Part shown: in pieces, positions 22,544 through 31,409 of the stretch
Layout of the letters: every line of letters begins with the position of its first letter
Position numbering within the stretch: position 1 is the first letter of the stretch
NCBI GenBank assembly: GCA_041178225.1
Contig: JBEGVV010000084.1
Span: forward strand, 1 to 40,129
Source of the DNA: CAIOSQ01 sp041178225
GTDB taxonomy: Bacteria > Pseudomonadota > Alphaproteobacteria > CACIAM-22H2
Length of the DNA: 40,129 bases
Reading direction: 5' to 3'
Notes under the pieces: generated by a model
Told to the model about the DNA's origin: nothing
Databases searched by the model: none
What the model saw: the letters and a program-made list of their open reading frames with translations, nothing else
Program-made: the position numbers and the translations under genes

Positions 22544-23884
22544 ATGAGAAGAGACAAGACGACGCGGCGCGCGCTCATGCGCGGCGGCGCGATGGCCTTC
22601 GCCGGCGCGGCGGGCATCCATGTCAGCGGCGCGCATGCCGCGGGCAAGCTCGAGATCGGGCTCTGGGACCACTGGGTGCCCGGCGCCAACGACACGATGA
22701 ACGCGCTCTGCAAGGAATGGGCGGACCGCGAGAAGGTCGACCTCAAGGTCGACTACATCACCACGATCGGCGCCAAGCACCAGCTGACGGTCGCGGCCGA
22801 GGCCGCCGCGCGCGCGGGCCACGACATGCTCGTCTTCACGGGCTGGGCCGCCTCCGACCACGCCAGGCTGCTCGAGCCCGTCGACGACGTCATGGCCGAC
22901 CTCGTCAAGACCAATGGCGCGCCGAACCGGACGGCCGAGTACCTCGGCAAGGTGAACGGCAAGTGGGTGGCCGTGCCGTGGGCGGTCATGAGCGCGCTCA
23001 AGCCGCCCTGCTCGCGCATCGACCTCATGAAGCAGCACGCGGGAATCGACGTGCAGGCCATGTACCCTGCCGGCGCGCCGCCCAAGGCCGACAACTGGAC
23101 CTGGGACACGTTCCTCGTCGCCGCCGAGAAATGCGCAAAGGCCGGCGTCCCGTTCGGGCTGCCGCTCAGCCAGTTCGGCGATTCCGTCGACTGGGTCGGC
23201 GCGCTCTTCCAGGCGCATGGCGCGCAGCTCGTCAACTCGAAGGGCGAGATCATCGTCAAGTCGGACGCGGTCAGGCAGGTCCTGGAATACGGCAAGAGGC
23301 TCGTCCAGTGGCTGCCCAACGACGTCTTCACCTGGGACGACGCGGCCAACAACCGCTGGCTGATCTCGGGCAAGGGCGCCCTGATCATGAACCCGCCGAG
23401 CTCCTGGGCGGTCGCGGTGCGCGACGCGCCGCAGATCGGCTCGCAGCTCTGGACGCACGGCATGCCGGCGGGGCCCAGGGGCCGCTACGCGCCGTTCACC
23501 GCGAACTTCGCGGGCATCTGGACCTTCGCGAAGAACAAGTCGGCGGCGAAGAGCCTGCTGCGGCACCTCAGCGCGCCGGCGTCCGTCGAGAAGCTCGTGG
23601 CCGCGAGCCAGGGATACGACATCCCGTCCTTCGCGAACCTGACGACCTTCAAGACCTGGGCCGAGGTCGGTCCGCCGAAGGGCACGCTCTACCACTACCC
23701 GAACCCGCACAACCACCAGGTCGCGTCGGTGGCGGCGGCACCGGCCCCGCCGCGGATCGCCAACCAGATCTACGTGCAGGGGCTGATGCCGAAGATGATC
23801 GCGCGCATCACCCAGGGCGGCGAGTCGATCGAGAAGTGCCTCGACTGGGCCCAGAAGGAGCTCCAGGGCTTCAAGCGCGCCTGA
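22544..23884 (+). CDS. Sugar-type ABC substrate-binding protein 1 (family 1, Tat-like signal)
   Basis: 446 residues. The N-terminus TTRRALMRGG with a hydrophobic stretch and AHAAG resembles a twin-arginine signal, so it may be exported folded. The mature part is a CUT1-type (family 1) extracellular solute-binding protein, starting GKLEIGLWDHWVPGAND and containing PPCSRIDLMKQHAGID, KADNWTWDTF and PPSSWAVAVRDAP. It is an obvious paralogue of the next gene (roughly 70-75% identical by eye). Differences concentrate at residues 98-106, 145-152 and 319-328, likely cleft segments. It is first in the importer operon and followed by a 15-bp stem-loop. The ligand is unknown; sugar or polyol derivatives are usual. 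Confidence 0.93.
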   Translation: MRRDKTTRRALMRGGAMAFAGAAGIHVSGAHAAGKLEIGLWDHWVPGANDTMNALCKEWADREKVDLKVDYITTIGAKHQLTVAAEAAARAGHDMLVFTGWAASDHARLLEPVDDVMADLVKTNGAPNRTAEYLGKVNGKWVAVPWAVMSALKPPCSRIDLMKQHAGIDVQAMYPAGAPPKADNWTWDTFLVAAEKCAKAGVPFGLPLSQFGDSVDWVGALFQAHGAQLVNSKGEIIVKSDAVRQVLEYGKRLVQWLPNDVFTWDDAANNRWLISGKGALIMNPPSSWAVAVRDAPQIGSQLWTHGMPAGPRGRYAPFTANFAGIWTFAKNKSAAKSLLRHLSAPASVEKLVAASQGYDIPSFANLTTFKTWAEVGPPKGTLYHYPNPHNHQVASVAAAPAPPRIANQIYVQGLMPKMIARITQGGESIEKCLDWAQKELQGFKRA

Positions 23885-23890
23885 GGCGCG

Positions 23891-23927
23891 CGCGCCGGGA
23901 TCCGCGGCAAGGGCGGATCCCGGCGCG
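23891..23927 (+). terminator. Perfect 15-bp stem-loop after SBP 1
   Basis: The arm at 23891-23905 pairs with 23913-23927 around a 7-base loop, 7 bases after the SBP 1 stop codon. Followed by AAGCAC, no T-run. Probably limits read-through and stabilises the SBP 1 message. Confidence 0.6.
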
Positions 23928-23937
23928 AAGCACGGCA

Positions 23938-23965
23938 TTGATCCGTCCCGCGAGACGCGTGTAGC
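23938..23965 (+). promoter_or_regulatory. Candidate internal promoter of SBP 2
   Basis: TTGATC (23938-23943), 16-base spacer, TGTAGC (23960-23965) followed by GTGT. It mirrors the layout before SBP 1 (shared TAGCGTG, same spacing), consistent with duplication of gene plus promoter. Confidence 0.35.
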
Positions 23966-23981
23966 GTGTTCGCAAGGAGAT

Positions 23982-23999
23982 CCCGGGCCCAAGCCCGGG
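23982..23999. repeat. REP-like palindrome CCCGGGC-N4-GCCCGGG
   Basis: 7-bp arms around CCAA, flanked by GAT and CATG. It resembles the intergenic palindromes with a CCCGGG-GCCCGGG core scattered in many alphaproteobacterial genomes. Only one copy is seen in the window. It lies 46 bases before the SBP 2 start and could also act as a leader hairpin. Confidence 0.45.
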
Positions 24000-24045
24000 C
24001 ATGCGGCGCGCCAGGGTGGCGCGGCGCGACACAAGGGAGGATCGG

Positions 24046-25389
24046 ATGGCCAAGTCGAATCTCACTCGGCGCAACCTCGTCAGGCGCGGCGCGACCGCCG
24101 CGGCGGCGGGCGTGGCTGCCTTCAACGTCCGCGGCGCGCATGCCGCGGGCAAGCTCTCGGTCGGCTTCTGGGACCACTGGGTCCCCGGCGCGAACGACTC
24201 CCTGACGGCGCTCTGCAAGGAGTGGGCTGCCAAGGAGAAGGTCGACATCCAGATCGACTACATCACCAGCCAGGGCAACAAGAACCTCCTGACCATCGCC
24301 GCCGAGGCGCAGGCGCGGTCGGGCCACGACATCCTCGCCTTCCCGACCTGGTACCCGGCCGACTACGCGCGCCAGCTCGAGCCCGTCGACGACATCATGG
24401 CGGAGCTGATCAAGAAGAACGGCGCCGTCAACCGCACGGTCGAGTACCTCGGCAAGGCCAATGGCAAGTGGGTCGCCGTGCCGGCCGCGCCGGGCAGCCA
24501 GATGAAGCCGCCGTGCTCGCGCATCGACCTCATGAAGCAGCATGCCGGCATCGACGTGCAGGCGATGTACCCGGCGGGCGGCCCGCCCAAGGCCGACGCC
24601 TGGACCTGGGACGCCTTCCTCGGCGCCGCCGAGAAGTGCTTCAAGGCCGGCGTGCCCTTCGGCCTGCCGCTGGGCCAGACCTCGGACGCCGTCGACTGGG
24701 TCGGCGCGCTCTTCCAGAGCCATCGCGCCCAGCTGGTGAACTCGAACGGCGACATCATCGTGAAGTCCGACGCTGTGCGGCAGGTCCTCGAATACGCGAA
24801 GCGCCTCGTCCAGTGGCTGCCGACCGACGTCTTCTCGTGGGACGACGCGTCGAACAACCGCTGGATCATCTCCGGCCGCGGCGCGCTCATCATGAACCCG
24901 CCTAGCTCCTGGGCCGTGGCCGTGCGCGACGCGCCGCAGATCGGCGCGCAGCTCTGGACGCACGGGATGCCGGCGGGCCCGAACGGACGCTACGCGCCGT
25001 TCCTGCCGTATTTCTGGGGCATCTGGAACTTCTCGAAGAACAAGTCGGCGGCGAAGAGCCTGATCATGGCGCTCTGCCAGCCCGAGGCGATCGCCAAGCT
25101 GGTCGAGGGCAGCCGCGGCTACGACCTGCCCTCCTTCGCCAACCTCACCACGCTCAAGACGTGGGGCGAGATCGAGCCGCCGAAGGGCACGCTCTACCAC
25201 TACCCGAACCCGCACAACCACCAGATCCAGTCGATCGCCGCGGCGCCCTGCCCGCCGAAGATCGCCAACCAGATCTACACCCAGGCGACCATGACGAAGA
25301 TGATCGCCCGCGTGACGACCCAGGGCGAGTCGATCGACAGGTGCCTCGACTGGGCGCAGAGGGAGCTCCAGGGCTTCAAGCGCGCCTGA
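24046..25389 (+). CDS. Sugar-type ABC substrate-binding protein 2 (paralogue of SBP 1, Tat-like signal)
   Basis: 447 residues. The start at 24046 is chosen for AGGGAGG 5-6 bases upstream and the clean Tat-like signal LTRRNLVRRG; an upstream in-frame ATG at 24001 gives a longer, unlikely leader. The family 1 SBP landmarks are the same as in SBP 1. At the divergent segments it reads FPTWYPADY, PAAPGSQMK and LPYFWGIWNF where SBP 1 reads FTGWAASDH, PWAVMSALK and TANFAGIWTF. The aromatic-rich version suggests sugar stacking. A 15-bp stem-loop follows, then the two permeases. It probably shares the membrane complex with SBP 1. Confidence 0.93.
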   Translation: MAKSNLTRRNLVRRGATAAAAGVAAFNVRGAHAAGKLSVGFWDHWVPGANDSLTALCKEWAAKEKVDIQIDYITSQGNKNLLTIAAEAQARSGHDILAFPTWYPADYARQLEPVDDIMAELIKKNGAVNRTVEYLGKANGKWVAVPAAPGSQMKPPCSRIDLMKQHAGIDVQAMYPAGGPPKADAWTWDAFLGAAEKCFKAGVPFGLPLGQTSDAVDWVGALFQSHRAQLVNSNGDIIVKSDAVRQVLEYAKRLVQWLPTDVFSWDDASNNRWIISGRGALIMNPPSSWAVAVRDAPQIGAQLWTHGMPAGPNGRYAPFLPYFWGIWNFSKNKSAAKSLIMALCQPEAIAKLVEGSRGYDLPSFANLTTLKTWGEIEPPKGTLYHYPNPHNHQIQSIAAAPCPPKIANQIYTQATMTKMIARVTTQGESIDRCLDWAQRELQGFKRA

Positions 25390-25400
25390 CCAGGACGCGA

Positions 25401-25434
25401 CGCGCGGCGGGCGGCGCAGGCCGCCTGCCGCGCG
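25401..25434 (+). terminator. 15-bp stem-loop (one G-U pair) after SBP 2
   Basis: The arm at 25401-25415 pairs with 25420-25434 over a GCAG tetraloop, 11 bases after the SBP 2 stop and 31 bases before the permease start. It is among the most stable hairpins in the window. No T-run, so an attenuator or mRNA-protective role is likely. Confidence 0.65.
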
Positions 25435-25465
25435 GAGCGGGCACAGCACCAGCACAGAGGCCCGA

Positions 25466-26392
25466 ATGGCAAGCAACGCGGCGACCGCGCCAGGTGGCGC
25501 GACGAGGCCCAGGTCGAGCCTGCGCAAGGCGGCGCAGCGGCGCTCGACCATCGCCTTCCTGATGGCGCTGCCTCTGATCCTCCTGATCGCGGCCCTCGTC
25601 GTCTATCCGGCCGGCTACGCCATCCACCTGTCGACGCTCAACAAGTCGATGGAGGAGTTCGTCGGCTTCGAGAACTTCGAGTACCTGTTCGAGCGCGAGA
25701 CGTTCTGGATGGTGGTCTGGCAGAGCTCGATCTTCGCCATCACCGCCGTGGTCTTCAAGGCGCTGATCGGCTTCGTCGTCGCGCACCTCGTCCACAACAT
25801 CCCGCTCAAGGGCCAGCGCAAGTGGCGCGGCATGCTGCTCGTGCCGTGGGTCATCCCGCCGGCGATGAGCACGCTCGCCTGGCTCTGGCTGTTCGATTCC
25901 TCCTACAGCGCCTTCAACTGGATCATCGAGGGCCTCGGCGGGCCCCGCGTGCCCTGGCTTGGCGAGACCGGCTGGGCGCGCTTCTCGGTCATCCTCGTCA
26001 ACGTCTGGTACGGCGCGCCCTTCTTCATGATCATGTACCTCGCGGCGCTCAAGTCGGTGCCCGAGCAGCTCTACGAGGCAGCCGAGATCGACGGCGCCGG
26101 ATGGTGGCAGCGCATGTGGTTCATCACCCTGCCGATGATGCGGAACATCATCGCCATCACCGTGCTGTTCTCCACGATCGTGACCTTCGCGAACTTCGAC
26201 ATCGTGCGCGTGCTGACGGCCGGCGGGCCGATCGACACCACGCATGTCTTCGCGACCTACGCGTTCAAGCTGGGCATCGAATCCAGCGACATCCCGCTCG
26301 GCGCGGCGGTGTCGCTGTTCATGTTCCCGCTCCTCGCCATCGCGGCGATCTTCATCCTGCGCGACGTCAACAAGCGGGGGAACCAGGGCTGA
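25466..26392 (+). CDS. Sugar ABC transporter permease, MalF/UgpA-like
   Basis: 308 residues with about six membrane segments; the first lies near 27-52 after a basic cytoplasmic N-terminus. The EAA loop is EAAEIDGAGWWQRMWFITLP, the ATPase contact of CUT1 permeases. The region TWNILF-like in homologues reads STIVTFANFDIV here. It forms a heterodimeric channel with the next gene product. The stop overlaps the next ATG by one base. Confidence 0.94.
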   Translation: MASNAATAPGGATRPRSSLRKAAQRRSTIAFLMALPLILLIAALVVYPAGYAIHLSTLNKSMEEFVGFENFEYLFERETFWMVVWQSSIFAITAVVFKALIGFVVAHLVHNIPLKGQRKWRGMLLVPWVIPPAMSTLAWLWLFDSSYSAFNWIIEGLGGPRVPWLGETGWARFSVILVNVWYGAPFFMIMYLAALKSVPEQLYEAAEIDGAGWWQRMWFITLPMMRNIIAITVLFSTIVTFANFDIVRVLTAGGPIDTTHVFATYAFKLGIESSDIPLGAAVSLFMFPLLAIAAIFILRDVNKRGNQG

Positions 26393-27294
26393 TGAGCACC
26401 GCAACCGCCACGCCGGGCGCCGCGCCGCCCCGCGGCAGCATGAAGCAGAACCGCCGCTGGGCGCTGATCTGGAGCTACGTGTTCCTGACGATCTTCGCGG
26501 CCTTCTTCCTGCTGCCGCCGGTCTACATGTTCATCACGTCGCTGAAGACCAGCGCCGAGGTCTCGGCCGCGACGACGCCCTGGTGGGTCCACGACCCCAC
26601 CCTCGACAACTACAAGGCGCTGCTCACCTCGCGCGAGTTCATGATCTTCTTCCGGAACTCGGCCGTGGTCTCGACCTGCGTCGTGATCATCACGATGCTC
26701 ATCAGCATCCTCGCGGCCTTCTCTCTGGCACGCATGAAGTTCTGGGGCTCGGCGACGCTCGCGACGGGCGTGTTCCTGACCTACCTCGTCCCCGACACGC
26801 TGCTCTTCATCCCGCTCTTCAAGATCTTCGCGTGGCTGCACGAGGTGACGGACATCCAGTTCATCAACCGCTGGTGGATGCTGATCATCCTCTACCCGAC
26901 GCTGACCGTCCCGTTCTGCACCTGGATCATGATCGGCTACTTCGCGTCGATCCCGAAGGAACTCGACGAGGCGGCGATCATGGATGGCGCCTCGTACATG
27001 CAGGTGCTGACGCGGATCTTCATCCCCGTCGCGCTGCCCGGCATCATCGCCGCGACGATCTTCGCCTTCACGGTGTCGTGGGCGCAGTTCCTCTATCCAC
27101 TCGCCTTCACGACCTCCGCCGACCAGCTGATGCTGCCCGTCGGCATCGTGACGACGCTCATCAAGGGCGACGTGTTCAACTGGGGGCAGATCATGACGGG
27201 CGCGCTGCTCGGCGCGCTGCCACCGCTCGTGATCTACGCCTTCCTCATGGACTACTACATCGCCGGCCTCACCGCCGGCGCGACGAAAGGCTGA
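26392..27294 (+). CDS. Sugar ABC transporter permease, MalG/UgpE-like
   Basis: 300 residues. The first membrane helix is near 25-47, followed by YMFITSLKTSAEV as in MalG-type proteins. The EAA loop is ELDEAAIMDGASYMQVLTRIFIPV, and the end is GLTAGATKG, near the family's canonical G-x-T-x-G-A-x-K-G terminus. It is the second half of the channel. The ATG overlaps the upstream stop (TGATG). Confidence 0.95.
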   Translation: MSTATATPGAAPPRGSMKQNRRWALIWSYVFLTIFAAFFLLPPVYMFITSLKTSAEVSAATTPWWVHDPTLDNYKALLTSREFMIFFRNSAVVSTCVVIITMLISILAAFSLARMKFWGSATLATGVFLTYLVPDTLLFIPLFKIFAWLHEVTDIQFINRWWMLIILYPTLTVPFCTWIMIGYFASIPKELDEAAIMDGASYMQVLTRIFIPVALPGIIAATIFAFTVSWAQFLYPLAFTTSADQLMLPVGIVTTLIKGDVFNWGQIMTGALLGALPPLVIYAFLMDYYIAGLTAGATKG

Positions 27295-27298
27295 CCCC

Positions 27299-28396
<1,098 letters not shown>

Positions 28397-28423
28397 GGCC
28401 GCGGCGACGACGGAGGGGACGGC

Positions 28424-29185
28424 ATGGGCGCGGGCAAGGCGATCTGGATCACGGGCGCGGGCACGGGCATCGGGCGCGCGAGCGCGGTGGCGCTGGCCGC
28501 CGCGGGCCACAGGCTGGTGCTGACCGGGCGGCGCGCCGCCCCGCTCGAGGAGACCGCCGCGCTCGCGCGGGCCGCGCGCCCTGGCGCCGACGTCGCCTGC
28601 ATGCCGGGCGACCTCGCGCGGCGCGCCGACGCCGAGGCGATCGTCGCCGCCATCCTCGGCCGCCACGCGCGGCTGGACGCCGTGGTCGGCGCGGCCGGCG
28701 TCAACGTCACGCCGCGCATGTGGTCCGAGCTGTCCGCGGCGGACATGGACTACCTGCTCGATGGCAACCTGCGGAGCCAGATGTACACGGTGGCCGCCGC
28801 CCTGCCCGCGATGCGCGCGCAGAAGGATGGCGTCTTCGCGATCATCTCCTCGATCGCGGGCCGCGTCGTCGGCGCGCTCAGCGGCCCGATGTACACGACC
28901 ACCAAGCACGGGCTCACGGCGCTCTCGCACGCCGTCAACGTCGAGGAATGCGTCAACGGCATCCGTGCCTGCGCGATCCATCCCGGCGAGGTGGACACGC
29001 CGATGCTCGCCCAGCGGCCGAAGAAGCTCTCCGCCGCCGAGCTAGCCACGGTGCTGCGCGCCGAGGACGTCGCCGAGGTCGTGCGCTTCGTCGTCGAGAC
29101 GCCGGCGCATGTCTGCCTCAACGAGATCTGGGTCACCCCCACCCACAACCGCGGCTACATCGCCCAGCTCGGCCGCGGCTCCTGA
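28424..29185 (+). CDS. SDR-family oxidoreductase at the end of the sugar importer operon
   Basis: 253 residues, standard SDR length. TGAGTGIG at 10-17 (cofactor), S142/S143 in IISSIAG, Y157-x3-K161 (YTTTK). The usual NNAG reads GAAG-VN (89-94), a modest deviation. The C-terminal IHPGEVDTPML is typical. It probably oxidises or reduces the imported sugar or polyol derivative. It starts 27 bases after the ATPase stop with GGAGGGG about 7 bases upstream, so it looks co-transcribed. Confidence 0.92.
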   Translation: MGAGKAIWITGAGTGIGRASAVALAAAGHRLVLTGRRAAPLEETAALARAARPGADVACMPGDLARRADAEAIVAAILGRHARLDAVVGAAGVNVTPRMWSELSAADMDYLLDGNLRSQMYTVAAALPAMRAQKDGVFAIISSIAGRVVGALSGPMYTTTKHGLTALSHAVNVEECVNGIRACAIHPGEVDTPMLAQRPKKLSAAELATVLRAEDVAEVVRFVVETPAHVCLNEIWVTPTHNRGYIAQLGRGS

Positions 29186-29228
29186 CCCCCGCCGCCCCGC
29201 GCCCGGCCAGCGTCGCCGCCGCGGGCGA

Positions 29229-29257
29229 TTGACCCGGCGGGGACGGTCTTCCATCTT
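29229..29257 (+). promoter_or_regulatory. Candidate promoter of the hyuA-hyuB-TRAP 3 operon
   Basis: TTGACC (29229-29234), 17-base spacer, CATCTT (29252-29257). Five of six bases match in the -35, three in the -10. RNA start near 29264 would give a leader of about 27 bases. Confidence 0.45.
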
Positions 29258-29290
29258 GCCTGCCCTGCGGTCTGGACAGGCGAGGCTGGC

Positions 29291-31372
29291 GTGGCGACGA
29301 GACGGGTTGCGATAGACATCGGCGGGACGTTCACCGACCTCGTGCTCGAGGACGGCGCGCGGATCTCCACGAAGAAGGTGCTGACGACGCCGCGCGCGCC
29401 CGAGGAAGGCGTGATGACCGGCCTGCGCGAGATCCTCGCCGAGGCCGGGCTGCGCGCGGGCGACCTCGACGTCGTGCTGCACGGAACGACGCTCGCCACC
29501 AACGCGATCCTCGAGCGCAAGGGCGCGAAGACCGCGCTGGTCGCGACCGAGGGCTTCCGCGACGTCGTCGAGATCGCCTACGAGAGCCGCTACGACCAGT
29601 ACGACATCTCGATCGAGAAGCCCGAACCGCTCGTGCCGCGCCACCTGCGCTTCACCGTGCCTGAGCGCGTCGACGCCGCCGGCGGCGTGCGCCGCGCGCT
29701 CGACGAGGACGCGGTGCGCGCGCTCGCCCCGGCGCTGCGCCGCGAAGGCATCGGCGCCATCGCCGTCGCCTTCCTGCATTCCTACGCGATGCCGGCGCAC
29801 GAGGAGCGGGTGCGCGAGATCCTCGCGCAGGAGATGCCCGGGGCCGCGATCTCGCTGTCGAGCGAGGTCTGCCCGGAGATCCGCGAATACGACCGCACCT
29901 CGACGACCATCGCGAACGCCTACGTGCAGCCGCTGATGGCGCGCTACCTCAAGCGCCTCGAGAAGATGCTGGAGGAGGACGGGTTCCGCGGCCCGGTCTA
30001 CCTGATGACCTCGGGTGGCGGCCTGACCACGCTGGACGCGGCCGCGCGCTTCCCGATCCGACTGGTCGAGAGCGGCCCGGCCGGTGGCGCCATCCTCGCC
30101 TCCTGGCTCGCGATGCAGGCGGGCGAGGACAAGGTCGTCTCCTTCGACATGGGCGGCACGACCGCCAAGATCTGCCTGATCGAGGACGGCCAGCCGCAGA
30201 GCTCGCGCAGCTTCGAGGTCGACCGCGCCGCGCGCTTCCTCAAGGGGTCCGGCCTGCCGCTGCGCATCCCGGTCATCGAGATGGTCGAGATCGGCGCCGG
30301 CGGCGGCTCCATCGCCAAGGTCGACCTGCTCGGCCGCATCGCCGTCGGGCCGGAGAGCGCGGCCTCCGAGCCCGGCCCGGCCTGCTACGGCCGCGGCGGC
30401 ACGAAGCCGACGGTCACGGATGCCGATGTCGTCATGGGCCGGATCGACCCCGACGCCTTCGCGGCCGGTCGCATTCCGCTCGATACCGGCAAGGCCCGCG
30501 CCGCGGTCGACGACGCCATTGGCCGCCCCCAGGGCCTGGCCACCGACATCGCCGCCTTCGGCATCGCCGAGATGGTCGACGAGACCATGGCAAGCGCCGC
30601 GCGCGTCCACGCCGTCGAGCGGGGCAAGGCGATCGGCGAGCACACGATGATCGCCTTCGGCGGCGCCGCCCCGCTCCATGCCGCCCGCGTCGCCGAGAAG
30701 CTGGGTATCGCGCGGGTCATCGTGCCGGCCAATGCCGGCGTCGGCTCGGCGGTGGGATTCCTCAGGGCGCCAGTGGCTTATGAGGTGGTCTACAGCCGAT
30801 ACATGAAGCTTTCGGCCTTCGACCCCGGCGCCGCCAACGCGCTCGTGGCGAGGCTTTCGGCCGAGGCGCGCGCCGTGGTCGTGCCCGGCGCCGGCGGCAA
30901 GCCGGTGGCGGAGACGCGCGGCGCCTTCATGCGCTATGTCGGGCAAGGCCACGAAATCCTTGTTTCCGTTCCCGAACGCGACCTCGTGGCGGCGGATACC
31001 GCCGAGCTGCGCCGGCGCTTCGAGGCGGCCTATGCGCAGCTCTTCGCCCGCTCCATCCCGGGCGCCGAGATCGAGATCCTGAGCTGGTCGGTCGTCGTCG
31101 GCACCGCCGCCGAGCGCCCGGCGCGGCCCGCTGCCCCCGCCCCGACCGCCGCGCCGGCGCCGCGCGGCACGCGGCAGGTCTTCGAGCCTGGCCTCGGCAG
31201 AGCCGTCACCGTGCCGGTCTACTGGCGCCCGGACATGGCGCCGGGCGCGCGCATCGCCGGCCCGGCCCTGGTCGCGGAGGACGAGACCACGACCTTCGTC
31301 ACCGCCAGCTTCGACGCGACGATCGATGGCGCGCGCAGTATCGTCCTGTCGCGCAAGCCGGCCGCCGCCTGA
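29291..31372 (+). CDS. hyuA: Hydantoinase/oxoprolinase family protein, subunit A
   Basis: 693 residues from a GTG with GAGG 5 bases upstream. N-terminal hydantoinase A domain with IDIGGTFTD at 8-16, an ASKHA-type phosphate-binding loop, and VLHGTTLATNA at 62-72. The main hydantoinase/oxoprolinase domain has SFDMGGTTAKICLIEDG at 284-300, again a nucleotide-site signature, and GGGSIAKVD later. With subunit B it should couple ATP hydrolysis to opening a cyclic amide (hydantoin, N-methylhydantoin or 5-oxoproline), or belong to the related acetone-carboxylase-like set. It precedes hyuB by 37 bases and a TRAP transporter, which likely imports its substrate. Confidence 0.94.
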   Translation: MATRRVAIDIGGTFTDLVLEDGARISTKKVLTTPRAPEEGVMTGLREILAEAGLRAGDLDVVLHGTTLATNAILERKGAKTALVATEGFRDVVEIAYESRYDQYDISIEKPEPLVPRHLRFTVPERVDAAGGVRRALDEDAVRALAPALRREGIGAIAVAFLHSYAMPAHEERVREILAQEMPGAAISLSSEVCPEIREYDRTSTTIANAYVQPLMARYLKRLEKMLEEDGFRGPVYLMTSGGGLTTLDAAARFPIRLVESGPAGGAILASWLAMQAGEDKVVSFDMGGTTAKICLIEDGQPQSSRSFEVDRAARFLKGSGLPLRIPVIEMVEIGAGGGSIAKVDLLGRIAVGPESAASEPGPACYGRGGTKPTVTDADVVMGRIDPDAFAAGRIPLDTGKARAAVDDAIGRPQGLATDIAAFGIAEMVDETMASAARVHAVERGKAIGEHTMIAFGGAAPLHAARVAEKLGIARVIVPANAGVGSAVGFLRAPVAYEVVYSRYMKLSAFDPGAANALVARLSAEARAVVVPGAGGKPVAETRGAFMRYVGQGHEILVSVPERDLVAADTAELRRRFEAAYAQLFARSIPGAEIEILSWSVVVGTAAERPARPAAPAPTAAPAPRGTRQVFEPGLGRAVTVPVYWRPDMAPGARIAGPALVAEDETTTFVTASFDATIDGARSIVLSRKPAAA

Positions 31373-31409
31373 CCCGGCCTCCGCCCGACCCCATCCCGGA
31401 GAACCCAAG

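Larger units (their letters stand above)
22544..25389 (+). repeat. Tandem gene duplication (two SBP genes)
   Basis: The units 22544-23884 and 24046-25389 code for 446- and 447-residue proteins alignable end to end almost without gaps. Long stretches of DNA are also nearly identical, for example around 23430 and 24930. This marks an old tandem duplication followed by divergence. Confidence 0.85.

Noticed and set aside
22544..25389. Assembly artefact creating the tandem SBP copies
   Set aside because: The two copies differ at about a quarter of residues and have distinct flanks, so they are real diverged paralogues.
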